DNA of 40,510 bases from Chloroflexota bacterium. GTDB lineage: Bacteria > Chloroflexota > Limnocylindria > P2-11E. The stretch lies in NCBI GenBank assembly GCA_005879975.1, contig VBIL01000032.1, positions 1 through 40,510 on the forward strand. The letters run 5' to 3'. The notes below the pieces were generated by a model, which ran no database searches, had not been told where the DNA came from, and worked only from the letters and a program-made list of their open reading frames with translations. The position numbers and the translations under genes are program-made. This document shows positions 16,535-24,140 of this stretch, piece after piece. Positions within the stretch are counted from its first letter, which is position 1; the number at the start of each line of letters is the position of its first letter.

Positions 16535-17071
16535 CTATTGCTGGAAGTAGGCGCAGCGGTTGCGACCGAAGGGCTGAAAAGGTAAGTCCGGACCCGCCGA
16601 GGAGACTTCGCGGACGAACTGCGTGACTGGGACACCGGCGTCGTAGCCGATCACGACCGCTTCAAAGGCGACGCGCCCCGAGTCCATGCCGACCCCCGAG
16701 ATCCTTTCGAGGAGTCCCGTCCCGACGATCGTCACGACGGTGTTCAGGGCGGCCCCGTCGGTGTAGTAGAAGTGCAGCACCTGCGGGCTCGCCGAGGTGT
16801 ACGCCTGGTCGGTGCCAGGCCGGTACACCGTGACCTTCCACGAAGGGAACGTATCGACCTCGCGCACGATATTGCCGTCGTTGTCGTAGAAGACCTTGAT
16901 GTTGGCGTCGCCCTCGAAGTGAGCGCGGATCTCGAATCCGCAAATTCTGCTCGCGACGTTCGCAGGGACGTCCGCGTCGACGTGGCGCCGCACTTGAAGC
17001 GGCTGGTCGGCTGAGGCGTTCCCCTGCATCGCTATGAGTAGGGCAGCGACGAACACGAATAGCTTGAACAT
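16535..17071 (-). CDS. Secreted protein of unknown function
   Basis: 178 aa. An N-terminal signal peptide (MFKLFVFVAALLIAMQGNASA, cut after ASA) is followed by a soluble beta-rich domain. Its segments KVFYDNDGNIVREVD and WKVTVYRPGTDQ resemble extracellular adhesion or assembly domains but fit no family I can name. The start is at 17071, where GAGGG precedes ATG; an upstream in-frame ATG at 17110 adds 13 non-conserved residues ahead of the signal. One Cys pair (Cys in SRICGFE and RNRCAYF) could form a disulfide. Neighbours give no functional clue: it lies convergent with the plus-strand operon and divergent from a frameshifted small-protein gene. Confidence 0.7.
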   Translation of the reverse strand: MFKLFVFVAALLIAMQGNASADQPLQVRRHVDADVPANVASRICGFEIRAHFEGDANIKVFYDNDGNIVREVDTFPSWKVTVYRPGTDQAYTSASPQVLHFYYTDGAALNTVVTIVGTGLLERISGVGMDSGRVAFEAVVIGYDAGVPVTQFVREVSSAGPDLPFQPFGRNRCAYFQQ

Positions 17072-17226
17072 GACCCTCCCCTTCGTCAGTCCTCTGACCA
17101 ACGGGCGCAAGTCTTAATGGGTAGTCAAGCAACCAGCCGTTCGTTCGTGGCACGAGATGGCTCGTAGAACTTGGACGACGGCAACTCTGATTCGGGGCCG
17201 GGTATGGCGCCCGAAACTGACCTTAT

Positions 17227-17873
17227 ATGGGCTCCTGGGCCGTCCGGGGCGTGATGGCAGCGTTCGCCATCTTTCTCGTCATCGCAACCGTCCCCCGCTC
17301 GAATCTGACGCCGGCGCCGACGGCCACGCCTTCGCTGATTGCCGCCGCGAGCGAGGCGCCGATCGCCGCGAAAGTTGCGGACGCCTGCTCGTCGGTGTTC
17401 GTCCCGGACCGATGCGCGACCCGCGAGCGCCCGCGTGCCGCCCTGAGCTGCTCGAGCTCGGGCAGCCGATCTTCGTCCGCCAGTACCCCGCGACTACGGG
17501 CAAATGGCTCCTCCCAGTGCGCTACCAGGACCAAACGCTGGTGACGGTCTTCGTGTCGAGCGGCGCCGATGGAATGGGCACCGTCGGCGGAGGTCGCGGC
17601 GGCGGGATCACGATCCCGAGCGAGGCCGAGGCGCGAGCCGCCGGAGGAACGACGGACGATCCGATCAAAGACGCGGAGCTTGTTCTAGGCAACGCCAGCT
17701 GCGGAAGGGATCTGGTGATGTGGAGGCTGGTCCGGCGGAGCGGAACGACCGTCTACCTCGTCCCCGAATTCCCCGGCGCCGCGCCGCCGGGCGCCCTCAT
17801 GACGGACCGCGAGGTCTGGTTCAGCACATCGGGACGGCCGACCGCGAACGCGAAGCTCGCCGCGGCCTGCTAG
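17227..17873 (+). pseudogene. Membrane-anchored protein gene with an apparent frameshift
   Basis: The N-terminal part reads in one frame: MGSWAVRGVMAAFAIFLVIA, a signal or membrane anchor, then a Pro/Thr/Ala linker and VADACSSVFVPDRCATRERP. The remainder reads in another frame: ELLELGQPIFVRQYPATTGK, RYQDQTLVTVFVSSGADGMG and a Gly-rich loop, to TAG at 17873. The switch falls near 17410-17450 and equals the loss of one base. Both parts have strongly G/C-rich third positions, and each other frame there looks like noise. Either a recent frameshift (a true pseudogene) or a sequencing or assembly error is likely. The domain after the shift is not recognised. No typical terminator lies between this gene and the convergent molybdenum-hydroxylase gene 4 bases on. 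Confidence 0.6.
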
Positions 17874-17877
17874 TCGA

Positions 17878-20034
17878 TCACTTCGGCAGCTCGGCCCAGA
17901 TCTTCTCGGCGGTCACCGGCAGGCTCATAACCCGCGCGCCGCAGGCATCCTGGACGGCGTTCGCGACGGCAGCGCCGACCGCGGGATTGGCGAGCTCGCC
18001 GACCGACTTCGCGCCGAAAGGCCCGGGTCCCGGATGGTCGGTGATCAGCTCGATCCGTAGTGGCGGCGCGTCGGCGATCGTCGGGAGCTTGTAGTCGCCG
18101 AGGTTCGCCGTCACGACACGGCCGTCCTCAACGCGAAGCTCTTCCATGACGGCCTGACCGAGGCCGAAGATGAACCCTCCCTCGAGTTGCCCGCGCAGCG
18201 CGACCGGATTGATGACCTTGCCGACATCGGCAACGAGCGTGGCGTCGTCGATCTTCAGCGAGCCCGTTTCGCGGTCGATGGTTACCCGTAGGGCGTAGGC
18301 GTACGTCGAAGCCTCGTGCGTCTCCTGCGCCGCTTCGCCCGTAACCTCGATCTCGCTGGCATCGTCGATCGAGCGCCCGAGCTCGGCGAGCTTCGCGTTG
18401 AGCTTTCGCGCCGCGTCGAGCGCGGCGCTCCCCTGGACAGGCGTCACGCGACTACCGCCCACCCCCGGATCGCTGAGCACGGCGTCGGTCGTGCCACGGC
18501 TTACGGCGACGCGATCGAGCGGGATGCTCAGCTCGGCCGCGACTATTCGCTGGAAGAGCGTGTGCGCGCCGCCGCCCTGGTCGGACACGCCCGTGCGGAG
18601 CTCGACGCGTCCGCCGGCGAGCGTCCGCAGAACCATCGAGGCGCGGCCGCGCCCGACGTGCCTGACCCCGAGCGCGACGCCCCAGCCCCACCAGTTCACC
18701 TGGTTAGGCCTCGCCAGCGAGGGTCCATAGCGGGATGCCGTGCGCAGCCGGGCAAGCAGCGCAGGGCCGTCGGTACCGTGCCACGGCTTTCCGGTGACGT
18801 CGACGTCCCCGTGTCGCACGATGTTGCGCTCGCGGAACTCGAGCGGATCGATCGCGAGGTCGCGCGCGATGAGATCGATATGCGATTCCGCGGCGAATGC
18901 GTTCTGGGGCTGCCCCGGCGCGCGCGCATGCCCGGCGGGGACCTGGTTGGTGTACACGGTCGTCGCCTCCACACGCGCGGCGGGCACGCGGTACCCCGCG
19001 AGCGTGAGCATCGCGTCGCCGGGCATCAGCGTGATCACGGGCTTGCCGGCCGCGTACGCGCCGCCGTCGAACAGGACGCGCGAGGTATGCGCGAGGATCC
19101 GACCTTCCGCGTCGACGCCGGTGCGCAGCGTGATCGTCGCCGCGTGTCTGGTGTTGGTCGCCTGGAGGTCGTCGGCGTAGCGCGTAAGCGCACGGACCGG
19201 ACGTCCGGTCGCGCGGGCGAGGTGATAGAGGACGAACTCGTCGATCGAAAGACCCTTGCCGCCGAAGTCGCCGCCGATGTGCCCCGCGTCGACGACGATC
19301 CGCGGCTCGGGAACGCCGAGCGCGACGGACATGTGCTGCCGCAGCGCGAAGGGCGCCTTGTTGGTCGTGACCACGCGCACGGTCTCGCCGTCGAGCCAGA
19401 CAAGGGTCGCCCGCGGCTCGATGTACGCCTGGTGCGTCCGTGGCAGCGTGAACGTGTGCTCGTACACCTTGTGCGACGTGCGGAACCCGGCTTCTACATC
19501 GCCGTGCTCATGAAGGGCCTGTCCCTGGACGTTGGGATGCGATCGCTGCGCGCGCGTGCCGCCGAGGAACGCGTAGTTCGCGGCGTCGGGGTGCAGGACC
19601 GGCGCGCCCGCCGCAAGCGCGGCGTCCGCATCGAGTACCGCGGGAAGCTCCTCATACTCCACCTCGACCAGCCGAGCAGCCTCATCGGCGATCGCGGCGG
19701 TGTCGGCGGCGATCGCCGCCACGCGATCGCCGATGAAGAGCACGCGATCCCAGCAGAGGATCGGCCAGTCCTGAAGCCTGCGCCCCAAGCGGCCGGGCTT
19801 CGTGTCGGCGCCGGTGATCACGGCGCGAACGCCCGGAAGCGCCCGCGCGGCCGAGACGTCGATCGAGACGATGCGCGCGTGCGCGTATGGGCTCGTCACG
19901 TACGCCGCCTGCAGCATGCCGGGCATGACGACATCGGCGGCATAGCGGGCCGCCCCGGTCACCTTGTCGCGGCCTTCGACCCGGTACTCAGGCTGGTCCA
20001 GGATCGAGGCGGAGCGCTCGGCGACACCGGTCAC
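17878..20034 (-). CDS. Molybdenum hydroxylase large (molybdopterin-binding) subunit, xanthine dehydrogenase family
   Basis: A 718-aa catalytic subunit. The order is an N-terminal substrate and dimer domain (PEYRVEGRDKVTGAARYAAD), GGDFGGKG of the cofactor pocket, ARAPGQPQ at the position of the CO dehydrogenase active-site loop, and near the C-terminus FGAKSVGEL with the catalytic Glu. It lacks the AYRCSFR loop of CO dehydrogenase, so it is not CoxL. Hydroxylation or dehydrogenation of an aromatic or heterocyclic (possibly CoA-bound) substrate is more likely. The start is GTG 20034, in a GTGA overlap with the CoxG-like gene; the frame is open to 20064. It is the last of seven coupled genes in the aromatic operon. 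Confidence 0.9.
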   Translation of the reverse strand: MTGVAERSASILDQPEYRVEGRDKVTGAARYAADVVMPGMLQAAYVTSPYAHARIVSIDVSAARALPGVRAVITGADTKPGRLGRRLQDWPILCWDRVLFIGDRVAAIAADTAAIADEAARLVEVEYEELPAVLDADAALAAGAPVLHPDAANYAFLGGTRAQRSHPNVQGQALHEHGDVEAGFRTSHKVYEHTFTLPRTHQAYIEPRATLVWLDGETVRVVTTNKAPFALRQHMSVALGVPEPRIVVDAGHIGGDFGGKGLSIDEFVLYHLARATGRPVRALTRYADDLQATNTRHAATITLRTGVDAEGRILAHTSRVLFDGGAYAAGKPVITLMPGDAMLTLAGYRVPAARVEATTVYTNQVPAGHARAPGQPQNAFAAESHIDLIARDLAIDPLEFRERNIVRHGDVDVTGKPWHGTDGPALLARLRTASRYGPSLARPNQVNWWGWGVALGVRHVGRGRASMVLRTLAGGRVELRTGVSDQGGGAHTLFQRIVAAELSIPLDRVAVSRGTTDAVLSDPGVGGSRVTPVQGSAALDAARKLNAKLAELGRSIDDASEIEVTGEAAQETHEASTYAYALRVTIDRETGSLKIDDATLVADVGKVINPVALRGQLEGGFIFGLGQAVMEELRVEDGRVVTANLGDYKLPTIADAPPLRIELITDHPGPGPFGAKSVGELANPAVGAAVANAVQDACGARVMSLPVTAEKIWAELPK

Positions 20035-20483
20035 CTGGCGGTCATGACCTGCCGGGCCAGGCACTCGGCGAAGTCCCCCATCAGCTGATCGGCCTTGCGC
20101 TTGATCACGGCCTGCCCGAACTCGCCGAGACGGCCCATGACCGCGAGGTCCGTCGCGATCTTCACCTCGGTCTGCCCCTCCTTCTCCGCGAGTGCCAGGT
20201 CCATCGTCGCGCGTATCGCGCCGCCGACGCGCGAGTCCTTCGCATCCGCCTTGAGCGACGCCGTGCCCGCCTGCTCGTCGCGTGCGGTCATCACGAAGTC
20301 GCCGTCGAGCACTAGGCGCACCGGGCCGATCTGCACGGCAAGCGTCCCTTGGTACTTGTCCTTACCGGATGCGCGAACGGACGCGACGCCGGGAACGCAT
20401 CGCGCGGCGGAGGGGATGTCCATGATCCGCGCCCAGACCTTGTCGCGGGGCGCCGCGACGGTCGCCGTGTGTGTGAACTTCAA
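20031..20483 (-). CDS. CoxG-like SRPBCC protein (molybdenum hydroxylase accessory)
   Basis: A 150-aa SRPBCC/START-fold protein (FTHTATVAAPRDKVWARI; VPGVASVRASGKDKYQGT; GPVRLVLDGDF; KRKADQLMGDFAECLA). This is the CO dehydrogenase subunit G family, linked to membrane anchoring or assembly of molybdenum hydroxylases. The start is TTG 20483 in a TTGA overlap with the preceding FAD-subunit stop; this gives the family-typical (M)KFTHTATV beginning. The GTG-started molybdopterin subunit overlaps its stop. Presence between the FAD and molybdopterin subunit genes argues that it works with this particular hydroxylase. It has no signal peptide or membrane segment. Confidence 0.85.
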   Translation of the reverse strand: MKFTHTATVAAPRDKVWARIMDIPSAARCVPGVASVRASGKDKYQGTLAVQIGPVRLVLDGDFVMTARDEQAGTASLKADAKDSRVGGAIRATMDLALAEKEGQTEVKIATDLAVMGRLGEFGQAVIKRKADQLMGDFAECLARQVMTAR

Positions 20484-21328
20484 CGGGTGACCCGCGCGAG
20501 CGCGCGCCCGGTCCACACGCGGGCCATCTCGCGCTTGTACGCCGCCGAGCCTCGGAGGTCGTCGATCGGATCGACCTCGTCGGGTACGAGCTCGAGCGCA
20601 TCCCGCACCCGCGACGGCGGCTGGCCACGTAGCGCGTCCTCGACGCGCCGTGCGCGGATCGGAGTCGGTCCGACAGCTCCGAGAACGATCCGTGTCTCCG
20701 CGATCGTGCCGTCTGGAGCGAAGCGCAGGGTCGCCGCGACGGAGACCGTCGCATAGTCGTCGGCCGTCTTCGGCAGGAACTTGAGGTACGTCTCGCGCGA
20801 GCCCGGCTCGATCGGCGGTAGGACGACACCGGTGATGATCTCGTCGTGCGCAAGCGACGTCGTGAAGTGATCGACCGCGAGCTCGTCGATCGGTAGCGAG
20901 CGCTCGCCCCGCGACGAACGAATCGACACCGTCGCATTCAGGGCAGCAAGCATCGGGGGCGGGTCCTGCGCCGGATCGGCGTGCGCGAGGTTCCCCCCGA
21001 CCATCGCCTGATTTCGTATGCGGACGGTGGCGACGCTTGCGAACGCGTCGGTCAGCGCGGGGCTGTACATGCGTGCCTCGGGCGAACGCTCTACCGCGCG
21101 GAGCGTGGCCGTCGCGCCGATGCGCAGCCCGCCGTCCCGCGTGGGCGTGATGCCACGGAGATCGTCGATCGCGCGCAGCCCGATGACGTGCCCGGGCCGG
21201 AGGAGTCCCTGGCGCATGAGGAGGACGGTCGCCGTGCCGCCCGCCATGAGGTGGGCATCGTCGCCGTACCGGTCCAGCAGCGCGAGCGCTTCGGCAAGCG
21301 AGCGCGGCTCGTGGTAGTCGAACGTCAC
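20480..21328 (-). CDS. Molybdenum hydroxylase FAD-binding subunit (CoxM-like)
   Basis: A 282-aa subunit of the FAD-binding domain of molybdopterin dehydrogenases (PF00941-type) with a C-terminal CO-dehydrogenase-flavoprotein-like domain. The flavin-binding motifs AGGTATVLLMRQG and GNLAHADPAQDPPP are visible. It shuttles electrons from the Fe-S subunit to an acceptor. The start GTG 21328 (VTFDYHEPRSLAEALALL) lies in a GTGA overlap with the Fe-S subunit stop; the longer open frame upstream is the shadow of that gene. It has no extra [4Fe-4S] insertion like that of 4-hydroxybenzoyl-CoA reductase, so the reductase reaction is less likely than hydroxylation. Confidence 0.9.
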   Translation of the reverse strand: MTFDYHEPRSLAEALALLDRYGDDAHLMAGGTATVLLMRQGLLRPGHVIGLRAIDDLRGITPTRDGGLRIGATATLRAVERSPEARMYSPALTDAFASVATVRIRNQAMVGGNLAHADPAQDPPPMLAALNATVSIRSSRGERSLPIDELAVDHFTTSLAHDEIITGVVLPPIEPGSRETYLKFLPKTADDYATVSVAATLRFAPDGTIAETRIVLGAVGPTPIRARRVEDALRGQPPSRVRDALELVPDEVDPIDDLRGSAAYKREMARVWTGRALARVTR

Positions 21329-21813
21329 AAGCGATTCGGAGGGCTCTGCCCCCCGACCCCCGAGGCTTTCTGGATCGCGCGCTCGATCCCGTAGTAGCCG
21401 GTGCAGCGGCACAGGTTCCCCATCATCCAGGTGCGGATCGCTTCGTGGTCCGGCCGTGGCTGCTCGCTGAGCAGAGCGGTCGCGGCAATGAGCTGTCCCG
21501 GCGTGCAGATCCCGCACTGGAAGCCACCTTCGCGGATGAACGCGTCCTGCAGTGGCGTGAGGTCATTTTTCGCGAGACCTTCGACCGTGGTGATGCGCCG
21601 TCCGTCGGCGAAGACCGCGGGCAAAAGACAGGCGGACAGGAGCTCGCCGTCGACGAGAACGCTGCACGCTCCGCAAACGCCGACGGCACAGCCGAGCTTC
21701 GTACCAGTGGCGCCGCAATCGTCGCGGATGACCTCGATGAGCAACCGATCCGCCGCCACTTCGAGCTCGTGTTTTGTGCCGTTCAGGGTGAACGACAGGC
21801 GGTGCGTGCTCAT
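21325..21813 (-). CDS. Molybdenum hydroxylase [2Fe-2S] subunit (CoxS-like)
   Basis: A 162-aa electron-transfer subunit with a plant-type ferredoxin fold. Cysteines lie in CGATGTKLGC, VCGAC and LLSAC, and a second cluster is held by CGICTPGQ and CRCTG in the all-helical C-terminal domain. ATG 21813 is in an ATGA overlap with the ligase stop, and TGA at 21325-21327 overlaps the GTG of the FAD subunit. The last residues (GGQSPPNRL) are encoded by a GC-rich palindrome at 21338-21354 and may be an inserted tail. Confidence 0.93.
   Translation of the reverse strand: MSTHRLSFTLNGTKHELEVAADRLLIEVIRDDCGATGTKLGCAVGVCGACSVLVDGELLSACLLPAVFADGRRITTVEGLAKNDLTPLQDAFIREGGFQCGICTPGQLIAATALLSEQPRPDHEAIRTWMMGNLCRCTGYYGIERAIQKASGVGGQSPPNRL
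21338..21354. repeat. GC-rich palindrome inside the end of the CoxS-like gene
   Basis: GGAGGGC (21338-21344) pairs with GCCCCCC (21348-21354, one G-T pair) around TCT. It codes the Gly/Pro-rich tail of the Fe-S subunit and resembles the palindromic element at 180-215. A dispersed repeat that landed at a gene end is possible; two examples do not prove it. Confidence 0.35.
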
Positions 21814-23339
21814 CTCGATCGCAGCTTGAAGCGCTGGATCTTGCCGGTGGACGTCTTGGGTAGCTCCGGGACGAACTCGATCCATCGAGGGTACTTGTAT
21901 GGCGCGAGGCGGTCTTTCACGAACGCGCGCAGCTCGCCGGCGAGGGTTTGGCTCGCGGCGCCGTTCTTCAGCACGACGTAGGCGCTGGGCTTGATCAAAC
22001 CCTCGGCGTCTTCGCGCCCCACGACCGCACATTCGAGGACGGCCGCGTGCTCGAGCAGAGCGCTCTCCACCTCGAGCGGCGAGACCCAGATGCCGCCGAC
22101 CTTGAGCAGATCGTCGCTGCGCCCGTGATTCGTGTGGTAGCCGTCTTCGCTCACGGAGTAGCGGTCTCCCGTGAAGACCCACTCGCCACGGAACGTGCGT
22201 TTGGTCGCATCGCGCTTGTTCCAGTAGCCGAGCGCGGTCGACGGTCCGCGGACCATCAGGTCGCCGACCGCGTCCGGCGGCAGCGGCGCGCCGGTCTCGC
22301 CGACCACTCGCGACTCGTACCCCGGAATCAGCTCTCCGGACGTGCCCGGCCGGACCCGGCCGGCGAAGTTCGAGATGGCGATGTACCCGATCTCGGTGGA
22401 ACCGATCCCGTCCAGGATCTCGAGACCGAAGCGGGCCCTCCAGCGCTCGAAGAGCGGCCGCGGCAGCGCCTCTCCCGCGGAGATGCAGAGCCGGACCGAC
22501 GAGAGGTCGTACGCGGCGCCCTGTTCCGCGGCCGCGAGAAGCGCTGCATACGAGGTCGGCACGCCGTAGAAGACGGTCGGCCGTTCGGCGGCGATCGCCG
22601 CGAAGATCGCGCGCGGCTCCGGGCGCCCGGCGAACAGGATCGACGTCGCGCCGTGCCGCAACGGGATAACGAGCGAGTTGTTCAAGCCGTACGAGAAGAA
22701 GAGCTTGGCGACGCTGAACACGCGGTCGTCGGAAGATAGCCCGACCACGTGCCGACCGTGCAGATCGGCCGGGGTCATCGCGCTCGCATGCAGGTGGATC
22801 ACGGCCCTCGGTGCACCGGTCGTGCCGCTCGAGTACTGCCAGAAGCACATGTCATCGGGACTCGTCGGCTCGGCGGCGAGCACGCTCGAGGCAGCGGCCA
22901 GGATTTCCCGCAGCGCCGCCCGGCCTTTCGGAGGGTCGCCCGCGACGGTGATGTGCGCCAGATGCGGAAGCTCCTTGGTGAGGGGCGCGATCTGCGCGAG
23001 GAGCGCCTGGTCCACGACGGCGACGCGGGCCCGGCAGTCGGCCAGGAGGTACGCATAGTCGTGGGCGGTGAGGAGCGTCGAGAGGGTGACGGGGACGGCG
23101 CCGATCTTGATCGCGCCAAGGAACACCGCGACGAAGTCTGGCGAGTCCGCCAGGAGGAGCGCGATGCGCTGCTCAGGCTCGAGGCCGAGTGAGCGCAGCG
23201 CGTTGCCGGCGCGGTTGACGGATCGCGCGACGTCCTTGTACGTGAGGGTCGCGCCCTCAAAGCGGATTGCGGGACGGTCAGCGCGACCGGCATCCAAATG
23301 CGAGTCGACGAGCGCGCTCGCGAGGTTGAACGTCGTTAC
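21810..23339 (-). CDS. Benzoate-CoA ligase-like acyl-CoA synthetase; start codon GTA inferred
   Basis: A 509-aa ANL-superfamily ligase that adenylates a carboxylic acid and forms its CoA thioester. Motifs seen are YSSGTTGAPRAV (P-loop, residues 169-180), DGIGSTEIGYIAISN (benzoate-ligase-like), GRSDDLLKVGGIWVSP (hinge region) and LPKTSTGKIQR with the catalytic Lys near the C-terminus. The family start (M)TTFNLASAL corresponds to GTA 23339, which with the preceding TAA forms a 4-nt overlap GTAA; every later junction of this operon is also a 4-nt overlap. No ATG, GTG or TTG exists until TTG 23297. It sits between two diiron proteins and the molybdenum hydroxylase, so it makes the CoA substrate for one or both. 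The acid is unknown. Confidence 0.9.
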   Translation of the reverse strand, partial: VTTFNLASALVDSHLDAGRADRPAIRFEGATLTYKDVARSVNRAGNALRSLGLEPEQRIALLLADSPDFVAVFLGAIKIGAVPVTLSTLLTAHDYAYLLADCRARVAVVDQALLAQIAPLTKELPHLAHITVAGDPPKGRAALREILAAASSVLAAEPTSPDDMCFWQYSSGTTGAPRAVIHLHASAMTPADLHGRHVVGLSSDDRVFSVAKLFFSYGLNNSLVIPLRHGATSILFAGRPEPRAIFAAIAAERPTVFYGVPTSYAALLAAAEQGAAYDLSSVRLCISAGEALPRPLFERWRARFGLEILDGIGSTEIGYIAISNFAGRVRPGTSGELIPGYESRVVGETGAPLPPDAVGDLMVRGPSTALGYWNKRDATKRTFRGEWVFTGDRYSVSEDGYHTNHGRSDDLLKVGGIWVSPLEVESALLEHAAVLECAVVGREDAEGLIKPSAYVVLKNGAASQTLAGELRAFVKDRLAPYKYPRWIEFVPELPKTSTGKIQRFKLRSR

Positions 23340-24058
23340 AGGTACTTCCGACCTTTCAGCTTGTCGGGCACAACGAGACCGACGCCCTCGATCAGGGGAT
23401 CGACCTCGGCGATGTACTGGCGGCGGGCCTCCTCGTTCGTGCGACGCTTGAGGCCCCACTCGATGTAGCGCTCGGTCCGGGCCGACTGCGACTGTCCGAA
23501 CATGTCGAGGCCGACGGTGTACCACTTGTCGACCGCTGCTTGCGCCTGCTCGCGACCTTCGTCGCCCGACTTCACGAGCTTCTCGAGCTGCTGCTGGCCG
23601 TAGCTGATGTGCCCCTTCTCCTCGCGAAGGATCTGGCCCAGGTAGTCCTCGATCGGCCGGTACGTGGACCCGTTCATCTCCTCGAGCTGGTACTCGCCCA
23701 CCTTGTCGATGAGCATCCCGAACGCCGCGAAGTCGGCCCAGGTTGGCATGTCTTCCTTGAAGGCGTCGACCTCGCGCTTGCTGCGGGGCCGCGTGAGGAT
23801 GTCGGAGCGATCGATGTCCAGTAAGCCGAGCAGCCGGAGCATCTTGCGGCAATGGTCGATCTCCTCGGCCGCGATCCGCGCGACGCGCCACTGATCGTCG
23901 ACGGTCGGCGCGCGCAAGGTCCAGTGGTCCACGTAGATATGGGGTCCGCCGATCTCGCAGTCCGCCTGGATGGTGAGTAGGCGCGTGAGAAGATCCTGGT
24001 ATTCCTTTGGCATCTTCGTGAAGTCCATGGGCTCGACCTTGTCGTTGAACTGCGCCAC
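23336..24058 (-). CDS. PaaA-like ferritin-fold diiron protein
   Basis: A 240-aa protein of the phenylacetyl-CoA epoxidase family (PaaA/PaaC). It carries a full set of carboxylate-bridged diiron ligands: E35, E66-x-x-H69 (AAEEIDH), D118 and E147-x-x-H150 (REEKGH). GTG 24058 is chosen because GGGGAGG lies 5 bases upstream; the longer frame to 24250 would encode a nonsense leader. It is closest to PaaA by length and motif but is not followed by paaBCDE genes. Its partner is probably the BoxB-like protein encoded 82 bases upstream. It presumably activates O2 for ring epoxidation or hydroxylation of a CoA-bound aromatic. The TAA stop lies in a GTAA overlap with the ligase. Confidence 0.85.
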   Translation of the reverse strand: MAQFNDKVEPMDFTKMPKEYQDLLTRLLTIQADCEIGGPHIYVDHWTLRAPTVDDQWRVARIAAEEIDHCRKMLRLLGLLDIDRSDILTRPRSKREVDAFKEDMPTWADFAAFGMLIDKVGEYQLEEMNGSTYRPIEDYLGQILREEKGHISYGQQQLEKLVKSGDEGREQAQAAVDKWYTVGLDMFGQSQSARTERYIEWGLKRRTNEEARRQYIAEVDPLIEGVGLVVPDKLKGRKYL

Positions 24059-24079
24059 GTCGACCTCCCCTGACTTTTC

Positions 24080-24131
24080 GCAGGGGAAGTATCCCCTGCA
24101 CCCCTCTTCGCTCGCCGCGTTAGCGGCGAGC
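24080..24131. other. Two hairpins between the diiron genes
   Basis: GCAGGGGA (24080-24087) pairs with TCCCCTGC (24092-24099) around AGTA. GCTCGCCGC (24110-24118) pairs with GCGGCGAGC (24123-24131) around GTTA. They lie in the 82-base gap of a coupled operon. Partial termination, mRNA processing or protection of the mRNA between the BoxB-like and PaaA-like genes is possible. The ribosome binding site of the downstream gene lies just after the first hairpin. Confidence 0.5.
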
Positions 24132-24140
24132 TGGGCTGAC

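Noticed and set aside
18316-20088. A 590-codon open frame on the plus strand
   Set aside because: It is antisense to the molybdopterin subunit and Arg/Gly/Asp-rich in the way of GC shadows; no domain is seen.
17878-21813. Carbon monoxide dehydrogenase (coxMSL)
   Set aside because: The catalytic subunit lacks the AYRCSFR active-site loop and instead has ARAPGQPQ; gene order is S-M-G-L with a CoA ligase, so it is another Mo hydroxylase.
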